Source: Tubiluchus corallicola (Eukaryota; Priapulida; Priapulimorpha; Priapulimorphida; Tubiluchidae). Taken from it: 64,000 bases of DNA. Position numbers and translations under genes: made by a program. The stretch spans positions 1 to 64,000 of the forward strand of contig JAQGDQ010000003.1 of the NCBI GenBank assembly GCA_030141605.1, in the 5' to 3' direction. Below are positions 56,691-64,000 of the stretch, in pieces (position 1 is the stretch's first letter; every line of letters starts with the position of its first letter). The notes under the pieces are model-generated. The model ran no database searches. It was not told the DNA's origin and saw nothing but the letters and a program-made list of their open reading frames with translations.

Positions 56691-56779
56691 AGATTTATGT
56701 ATATAAAAGGATTTTCTTGCGCTTTAATAATACATCATACTATACGGTATATAGACACTGATAATTGAATAGGCAGAAA

Positions 56780-57780
56780 TTGTGTACGGCAAGGTATTAT
56801 GTTGCTATCCAAGGTATTCAGTTTTTACTGCATTGTTTTGAATTTGCTGCTCGAACTTTAGTAGACTGGAACCGTTCAATAGAAATACCATCAATATACA
56901 GTTGGTTTTCGGGGGGAATAGATTTATTTTTAGAACGAAACAAGATATATTTAATTGCATTTAAATATAGCTTATTAGCCTTAAATCAGTTGGAAATGTC
57001 ATCTAAAATTCTAAAGGATTATCTATAGTAATCAGATTGAAAATTGCAAAGTAAAAAACAAAATGTTATCATCTGCAAACTACGTTAGAGCAACTAACGT
57101 TTAGTTTAGAGAAAACTAAAAATGTTTTTGTCACTCATATACATTGAAAATAAAAGGAGCCCAAAGGTAGACAATTGCGAGATTCCGCAATTAATTAGTA
57201 ACTCGTTAGAAATGTAATTTTTGTATCTGACAAACTGAGTACGAACAAAGTAAATCGCTACTTAGTCATTTATTTGTTACCCCTCTAAAGCTGTAAAAGA
57301 TAATTATGCAGCAGTATTTTGTGATCAACTGTAACAAAGGCTTTAGAGAGGTCACAAAACACACCATCTATGATAGAATTACGTTCGACAGCACTAATAA
57401 TGGTTTCACAAGCAGTCAGTAATGGAAGATCGACTGAACACCCTTTTCTGAAACCAACCTGATTCTTGTTTAATATGCCATTGTTTGATTAAATAATTGT
57501 ACATTTGGTTATAAGCACAACATTCATAAGTTTTAGAAAAAACTGGTAACAATGAAATGGCTCTATAATTATACCTGAGAGTAGTATAGCCAGATTTATA
57601 CAGAGGAGCAACTGCAGTTTTTTTTCAAATTAACAGGTACTACACCAGAGGAAAAGGATATATTTATTAAGTGACTCAAAGGAAGAGAAATACAATAAAT
57701 AATATCACGTACAGTTTTAGAAGAATAGTTAAAAATATCCGAAATTTTACTATATATACTACTGTAATATATTTGTACAT
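56780..57780 (-). pseudogene. Decayed LINE (CR1/Jockey-like) reverse transcriptase fragment
   Basis: Minus-strand translation in shifting frames shows the RT landmarks in order: SSGVVPVNLK, then NYRAISLLPVFSKTYE (usual NYRPISLLP), QESGWFQKGCSVD (GFRKGYST-like), IIDGVFCDLSKAFVTVDHKI (usual GVFLDLSKAFDTVDHKI) and, near the low-coordinate end, ANKLYLNAIKYILF (ANKLSLNIKKT-like). Several stops and frameshifts show that it is inactive. The exact ends are uncertain. Confidence 0.8.
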
Positions 57781-58683
57781 GAGAATGTGATAAAATTTGC
57801 TTAAATCAAATAGTCCTTGGCATCATTAAGACACCGTATATCATAGACAAGCTGGAAAATTTACATTTCTTGCAAACTGATTTTCCTTTGGTTTCTTGTA
57901 GCTACATTAGAGTTCACAATAAAAGCTTAATATTCAATGCTAATGGTATAATTAAACTTGGCTTAAACATGTTCAGTATACTCAGATATAGAAAGTTGGA
58001 CTATTTAGATTAAGTCAATTACATTTGGACAAAAATATTCATAAAAATTCATGTAAATGTTCACACAAAAAATTTCTTAAATTTGCAAGTGTAAATATTC
58101 ACAGACAATAATAATACTTACGACATACATATCCAGCTAACGGTACTCTTATGATCAACTCAGGTTAGTATACTATTTCAAAAACTTAATAGTTTTCGCC
58201 AATGGTCAACGCTTCAAGTAGGTCATGGCGTGAATGACACACAAGCTGAAAGTTTTTGAGCTTTGTGTGAAATTTAATTTCACTGACTTTTTATTTTTTA
58301 AATTAGAAAAACAAGTTACCGCATACCCGTTACGTGTACACTCCAAATTTTTATTACGGGCCACAAACAAGGCAACTTCGTAATTTGGTACATACAACAA
58401 TTGCTGATAAACATTGCTGATTGCAATGAAACCAAAAAACTTAATAATGCCCCAGATGTGCAAGCAATTGAGACAATTGAATTAAACCATAACCACATCA
58501 ATTTCTTACATTATAATTACCATTTTTCCTGATCATTGAAACATCAGTGCTCCCTTAAAGATCATACAGTTCAGCTGTACCGTCAGCGAAATATAATTAG
58601 CCAATGTTTTGCTCAAATATAAACGAACAATTCCTTCTTAGAACGTTGTGTGAAATGTCTTAATGCACGTTGCTGCTACATGG
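57781..58683. other. Spacer between the LINE remnant and the GPCR
   Basis: AT-rich sequence with no gene seen; the minus-strand frame at 58,206-58,463 has no recognisable features. Confidence 0.5.
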
Positions 58684-58689
58684 TTTAAT
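58684..58689 (-). promoter_or_regulatory. Possible poly(A) signal ATTAAA of the GPCR gene
   Basis: ATTAAA on the minus strand about 24 nt after the GPCR stop codon. It is close for a 3' UTR but correctly oriented; a more distal signal may be used. Confidence 0.3.
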
Positions 58690-58712
58690 GTCAAAATGCT
58701 CTTATACAATAT

Positions 58713-59708
58713 CTAAAAATCGGTGTTGTTTATATCATTTGGCAGTGGACGCCGACGTAATCGGCTAATCAAGAAAGATCGCAGCGCTTTGTATTTCCAA
58801 AAATACATGAGCGGATTGGCTGCTGAATTTATCGCAAGCCCAAGATTTCGAAGTAGCCTAAGTGAAGTGTACTGTTGAGATGATGCAGCGTGAGTTAAAA
58901 TCTTAAAAAGCGTGTCAAAGGACGTACACACCAAAGTGGTTCCTACGATGATAAGGACCGTCTTGGCAGATTTCATTTTTGACTTCATGCTCTCTCTTGT
59001 GTTGACAGTGCTAGCTTCTGTGTTTGCTGGTAAGACGCTCTTTCGCAGTTTCCAAGCCACAGCTACGATACGGATGTAACAGAAGACAAATACTAAAACA
59101 ACTGCCATATACTCGCCGACTTGAAACCACACATAACCATTACTCGACATAAAGTCGTATATACAATTAGCGTCGGCAATCCAGTTATTTAAAGTCATAA
59201 ACGTACTGATAAAACCAAGAATGCACGAGTAAAACCAGCCTACAATGATCATTGTAACTGTCTTCTCAGGTGTAACCCATATGGGGTATTGCAATGGATA
59301 AGCAATGCATACGTATCTGTCCAATGTGACTAATGTTAGTGTAACCAGAGAAGCTGTAAGGAACGTGTTTAAACCAGTAACAATGATGGTGCAGTGGATC
59401 TTACTTGGTATTGGTATGGTTACCAATACAACATGGCCGCCAAATCCTCCCACACAGAAATCAGCTATTGCCAAGTTCAGAATGAAACGATACTTGGAAA
59501 GATTCCTCAATTGTCGAAAACTCACAATGGCAACGATAACTACAGCGTTGAGCACAAGAATAGACACGATGATGCTCGACATCAGAGCACGGAAAACAAT
59601 GCTACCGAAAGATTTTGGTGCCAAGAGCAAGGTTGGAACGTCACTTGTCGAAACGTTTGACTGATTTAAAAATGCGAAGACAATCTCAGAGCTGACAATT
59701 TCATCCAT
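58713..59708 (-). CDS. Class A (rhodopsin-like) GPCR, orphan, single exon
   Basis: 331 codons from ATG to stop without introns. The N-terminus has sequons NQS and NVS. Seven hydrophobic segments are clear. Class A landmarks: N54 in TM1, LAIAD (D83) in TM2, C106 and C182 for the extracellular disulfide, D130-R131-Y132 (LDRYVCIAYPLQY) after TM3, W158 in TM4, and NPLMY (298-302) in TM7. A helix 8-like KYKALRSFLISRLRRR follows. Unusual: TM5 (VGEYMAVVLVFVFCYIRI) lacks the conserved proline, and TM6 (VLIIVGTTLVCTSFDTLFKI) lacks CWxP. The short loops resemble aminergic or MECA-cluster receptors, but I cannot assign a ligand. The frame is intact, so it is probably functional. Confidence 0.93.
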   Translation of the reverse strand: MDEIVSSEIVFAFLNQSNVSTSDVPTLLLAPKSFGSIVFRALMSSIIVSILVLNAVVIVAIVSFRQLRNLSKYRFILNLAIADFCVGGFGGHVVLVTIPIPSKIHCTIIVTGLNTFLTASLVTLTLVTLDRYVCIAYPLQYPIWVTPEKTVTMIIVGWFYSCILGFISTFMTLNNWIADANCIYDFMSSNGYVWFQVGEYMAVVLVFVFCYIRIVAVAWKLRKSVLPANTEASTVNTRESMKSKMKSAKTVLIIVGTTLVCTSFDTLFKILTHAASSQQYTSLRLLRNLGLAINSAANPLMYFWKYKALRSFLISRLRRRPLPNDINNTDF

Positions 59709-61586
59709 GATGTTTATTCAGGAACGTCTGCTCTATTTTGCAGATTTTAATTGGATAGCAAAAACCGACTATCCCCTTTAACCGATGCCGCTGTGACTGT
59801 CAACGATGTGAGACGAATATGTAATAAAGAATTACTTGACCGCCTCGTAGTTACGCATGTTGCTTATTAGACGCGTTGACGCACGTGTATTCGTGACAAG
59901 TTAAAGCTCAGCTTTCAGAATCCGATTATTCTCTATTCACCCCCGTATCAGTTTTGTGTGCTGCGGAGCTTTTAAAATAAGATATGAGAGAATAATGCTG
60001 GACAGATGATTAATAAATAAACTGGGCAAGCGTGAAATTAATCTATCTCAGAAACGGTGATTTATTTGCTTGCTTCATCTAGGTTTACCAATGATGAGCG
60101 TCGAACAATTAATTCAAGGCTTGTATAAAATACTAATATTGTATTACCAATTTTTCGTAAATCTAGCCAGATTTCACATTACGGAAATTCACTCCCATTT
60201 TCATAACTAACTTTGCTTAATACAATTATTACAGAAAACATGTCTCGCGGCATGAGCGGAATACAATTATATTATTCTGTAGTACAGTATTGAGAGAGGT
60301 ATAAAGAATCAGGCCTCAATTTTAGTAGCCTCTTTTTACAGGACAGTTAACAGTGTAAAGAGACTGATGAAACTTAGCAAACCCAAATCACGAGCGATGT
60401 AATTTACCTACAAACAGTTAGTTATCATATGGTCAGCGGGGGGGGGGGGTCATAGGTTTCATAAGCTTAAGGCTGCTATCAACAATAAAAATAATTTTTG
60501 TTCACTTGCGGAACACAGTGTTGAAAAATGTCTTAAAAGCGTCCAAGGGACAAAGGGTTTTTTTGAAGAAAAATATAGCTCTTTCACCGCTTTAGAAAGA
60601 AAATAAACCGGCAATGTCGGTCTCTTTTACAAATGCCTCTATCAGGATCAACGATTCTAAGTTAATTTTGGGAATCGTTTTTCTGGACGACCATGTATTT
60701 TGAATAAGTTGAACGGCTGAATTTGATATATACTTGTCCCAAGCAAGTTCAGTTTTAATAATTTTGTTATCAAAAATGCAGTAGCGTTATCTAACTTTAA
60801 CAATTATTTGGTCATCGTTCTTAGGACTCCTAAAGGTTAATTGACTCCTGCATATTGTGGGACACACAATATATGTAATTTGTAAAATGACTAGCTAAAG
60901 TTGTATTACGTGGGCTGTTAGCTTAAAGCCAAACAAAAGAAAGCCAACTGTCAGATTTGATAGCTTCTTATTCCTTAGGGAAAACACTTGAGTTTATTGT
61001 TGTGACTTGGATGCAGTTAGCTGCCACATTATTAATTAGTAAGCCACCCGCTAATAATGGAAAGCGAAGCCATAGTCACCTAATCTGTAGCACTTACAAA
61101 TTGCAGTAAACAGAAGCACTATGAAGCATCGAACACATATCTTTTCCGATCTTTGGTTACAGGTAAAATAGGTGCATTGAAGTATAGCACACTGAACCTA
61201 GTTAACCAGATACGTGTGCACACGCATTTATAATTTGATTGTAGCCAGGGTCAACAAGAGAGTATTTATATTGTGTTACGTTACGTTACATTATATTAAT
61301 CTGAGGTTTGTTTATTTACTTATTTGTACTATAAGGTAATACGTTTGCGTAATGCTTTTGTTGGTACCCTGACAAACCCTCCTTATAGCTCCTGGTGACC
61401 CCTGTAAAACCAATCAAAGAACTCCATTTAAGTGCATATCGCTGCTTGAGAAATAAGCTAAATTTTCTTTTAAACGCTTAGGCAATGTTCACCTATGTAA
61501 ACCCTAGTTACCGCACAGTCAGCAACAGTTATAGTAATAATTCTTATTGTCCTAAATTGGTAATAATCACAATAGGGTAGTGGAAG
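59709..61586. other. Upstream region of the GPCR
   Basis: Contains a G run (about 60,438-60,448) and a short GTTACGTTACG stretch at 61,274-61,290 that resembles the head of repeat family C. No gene recognised. Confidence 0.5.
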
Positions 61587-61850
<264 letters not shown>

Positions 61851-62826
61851 ACTAAAATATTTTCATTTTTATAATCAGATATTAAACAGCAAGAGTGTGA
61901 CTTTTATATGCGTGGGCTTCTGCTACGTTTCTCCCGCAATATCATATTTATCAACATTTATTAACGGACTAGCCGCGTCTTTGTATAAGACGGTATATAT
62001 GTTAGTGAACCCAACAAACGTCAGTAATAAAGATGTTCATTTTTAAGTGAGCTTTCTTGTGGACTGTTAGTAGGATAAATCGTTTTCATTCAGTCTTCAG
62101 AACACTGTGCACTTAAACAAAATGTAAATGATTTTATAAGTGTTAAATCACACCATTTATCGCTTTTGTCAGTTGCTGAAAATCCTAGTTTTCGTAAAGA
62201 TATAAAAAGTAACATTACTCATACGTTCGATTTGAAAACTTTTACGCAAATTTTATTGATCCAACATCGGTATTCCAACTATAAAACAGTTTTTGAGTAG
62301 TTGACTTTTACCTTGAGTCACCCAACAACGTAGCTGACTACACATTCTATAGTCAGGTGTTGTATGTCATCCAAGTTTCAAGTTTGGGTATCTAGCTACT
62401 TACGGCTTTCGAGTTGTAAAACTGTGGTTTTGCTATTATCATGAGCGACTAACCCTTGTAGCTACTACAAACTACTGTAGTATGTCTCCCATCTTGAGAC
62501 TGACACTATAAGCTACTTGGGTTGGTTGGCTAACTACTTATGAGCTATAATCTTCTTGTTGTTAGCTGAGCATCATAAAATGTAAAATAAAGACTCAATT
62601 TTAGTACTTGACTGATTCTTAAACCACAAAATCATTGCACTAGTGTTCAGGTGTATTTGTAAATAAACACCAAGATCACGCAGTGAATCTTCTGACATAA
62701 AATAAATTATAAAGACATACCAAGAAATTACTTACAGCTTTACTTAACACATATCTTACATGGGCGGGATAGGAAGTGTAGTAACAATTTACAGTTTTAA
62801 GAATCTGCTGTATGCTGCTGGCTGAA
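61851..62826. other. Region downstream of the FNIII membrane protein exon
   Basis: AT-rich; probably includes its 3' UTR on the minus strand. No gene or structured repeat recognised. Confidence 0.5.
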
Positions 62827-63159
62827 CTACATTCTGTCATCTGACATAGGATTGTCATACGTGGCATCATCTAATGAGACGTTTTTGTTTGTCTGGCACA
62901 TTTTCGCATACAAGAAGAATGCCAGCAAGCATAACAATGCAGTCCCTACCACAGCACTAGCAATGGATGCCACAAAAATTGTTCTAGTGAACTGTTTTTC
63001 TGATGGTGTTCGAACTTCGATACACTTGGGGTTGTCGTATGTGTAAGGAGAAATCTCCATGAAAATGCATAGGCTGTAATCTGTATCCGGTTCCAAATCT
63101 TCAAAGCGGTGCTGGTTTGTGTTCCTTAATTGAATATTTGAATAATTAATTTTGCACGG
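62827..63159 (-). CDS. Terminal exon of a single-pass membrane protein with FNIII-like end (partial gene)
   Basis: An acceptor (GTAAATGTTGCAG|CCGTGC) opens a 110-codon exon ending in TAG. Residues 1-55 (PCKINYSNIQL, HRFEDLEPDTDYSLCIFME, NPKCIEVRTPS) look like the second half of a fibronectin III domain with a pair of cysteines, as found next to the membrane in LRR/FNIII surface proteins. A transmembrane helix follows (TIFVASIASAVVGTALLCLL, then AFFLYA), and a 25-residue cytoplasmic tail with LDDATYDNPMSDDRM. The upstream exons lie beyond the window or were not recognised. No specific family is claimed. The tail tyrosine in TYDNP could be a phosphorylation site (inference). Confidence 0.75.
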   Translation of the reverse strand, partial: PCKINYSNIQLRNTNQHRFEDLEPDTDYSLCIFMEISPYTYDNPKCIEVRTPSEKQFTRTIFVASIASAVVGTALLCLLAFFLYAKMCQTNKNVSLDDATYDNPMSDDRM

Positions 63160-64000
63160 CTGCAACATTTACGTGAATAACAGTAAACTATCTTGATATA
63201 CATAACTATTAGTAAATATCATTATTTACATGTATCAATGGTAAAATATCATTAACTGTTAAGCTGAAATAAATTTTAGGTTCTAGAATTAAAAAATCGT
63301 GTAAAAGAATGATATTTCTGTTTTGCGCTTCATTGGTATCACTCATAGTAGACGTATTGGACTGTGTTTCGCAGGCGTAAATGCGACATGATTTCATAAA
63401 CTGTGTTACCGCTTGGTATGGTTTAGGCCTACTGGCCTACTACTCTAAAGTATCCAATGCCCGTGGGCTTCCATTCACAAAGAACCCTAAACTTGATCCA
63501 TTCTTCGCACGTATTTATACCATAAAGACAAAAAAGGCAAGGAAAGAATACGGCTAGAGCAGTAAAAAATAACAACAAAAGGGTACGTAATAAGACAGCA
63601 AACAAAAACGTTAAACGACAAATAAGGCAAAGACGAAAATGCAATAGGTAAAAAGGTAAGGGTAGAGATAAAAAATAATAAATAAACGAAGAGAAATTGA
63701 TGGGTAAAAAGGCAAATGCAGAAAAGCAATTAGTAAAAATGCCATAGATAAAAACACAAACGATATTAATTATATGTTTGAGGGCGATTGAATGCAATAA
63801 CGCTTTCAACAGCACAGTTCTGAAAAATGTTTTAAAAGAGCTAGTAAATTCTAATGGAAACTTACCTGCTCAAAATGGCGTCTAAAATTATCGTTTCTTC
63901 TTCGTCTGGTGTCGCTGCGCTTATGTGACTGAAAAAAATCCTGTTGTTTTATATGTGCTTGTTAAAAAACGATAGAAATTGCTGTAAAAGGATTTTCCAT
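63160..64000 (-). other. Intron of the FNIII membrane protein gene
   Basis: Presumed intron upstream of the terminal exon. A well-bounded exon-like piece lies at about 63,867-63,929 on the minus strand (TTTTTTTCAG|TCACAT ... GAGCAG|GTAAGT, phase 0), but its translation (SHKRSDTRRRRNDNFRRHFE) does not resemble the missing FNIII half, so membership is undecided. Confidence 0.35.

Noticed and set aside
63867-63929. Exon-like stretch near the right edge (TTTTTTTCAG ... GAGCAG|GTAAGT), minus strand
   Set aside because: The splice sites are good, but the in-phase translation is an Arg-rich string unlike the missing FNIII half. Another frame (ATPDEEETIILDAIL) looks more coding-like but does not match the phase of the next exon.

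Overview
The window is nuclear DNA of an animal, most likely an AT-rich marine invertebrate (spiralian or mollusc-like; this is inference). The reasons are long introns with GT-AG splice sites, many dispersed repeats and microsatellites, a full-length animal P5CS gene, a gustatory-receptor-like (GRL) seven-pass protein of the insect chemoreceptor superfamily, a class A GPCR, and non-LTR retrotransposon debris. There are no operons or bacterial signals.

Layout. 1-2,235: two blocks of C-poor, GT-rich minisatellite ending in the same 45-bp sequence, with a GC-richer segment between them. 2,236-6,387: intergenic, with two copies of one dispersed repeat. 6,388-40,012 (minus): the delta-1-pyrroline-5-carboxylate synthase gene (ALDH18A1/P5CS). 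I reconstructed it as 16 coding exons giving 798 codons, with every splice phase compatible. Its last intron is about 15.2 kb and full of repeats; intron 11 carries a broken RTE-like LINE. 41,000-44,985: an approximately 4-kb foldback-like repeat element whose arms are inverted arrays of short units around CTGGCGAAA. Its left arm is interrupted by what looks like a solo LTR with heat-shock elements, a TATA box and a poly(A) signal.

45,723-54,002 (minus): a four-exon GRL gene, 449 codons, with three phase-0 introns at its 3' end and a TYFAVLLNF version of the family's TM7 signature. Its 6.15-kb second intron contains, on the opposite strand, a complete two-exon secreted sphingomyelinase/phospholipase C-like gene (48,057-50,529). 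56,235-57,780: a dispersed repeat copy and a decayed LINE reverse transcriptase. 58,713-59,708 (minus): a single-exon class A GPCR lacking the usual TM5 proline and the TM6 CWxP. 62,827-63,159 (minus): the last exon of a single-pass membrane protein with the end of a fibronectin III-like domain; the rest lies beyond the window.

The protein-coding genes do not form one pathway: P5CS is mitochondrial proline/ornithine metabolism, the sphingomyelinase-like enzyme is probably secreted, and the GRL, GPCR and FNIII proteins are surface receptors or adhesion proteins. The notable points are the nested gene arrangement, the P5CS insertion at the junction that controls ornithine sensitivity in mammals, the foldback element with its embedded heat-shock-type LTR, and a nearly perfect 29-bp intronic hairpin. 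Exon boundaries were read by eye from homology, splice sites and phase, without transcript data.
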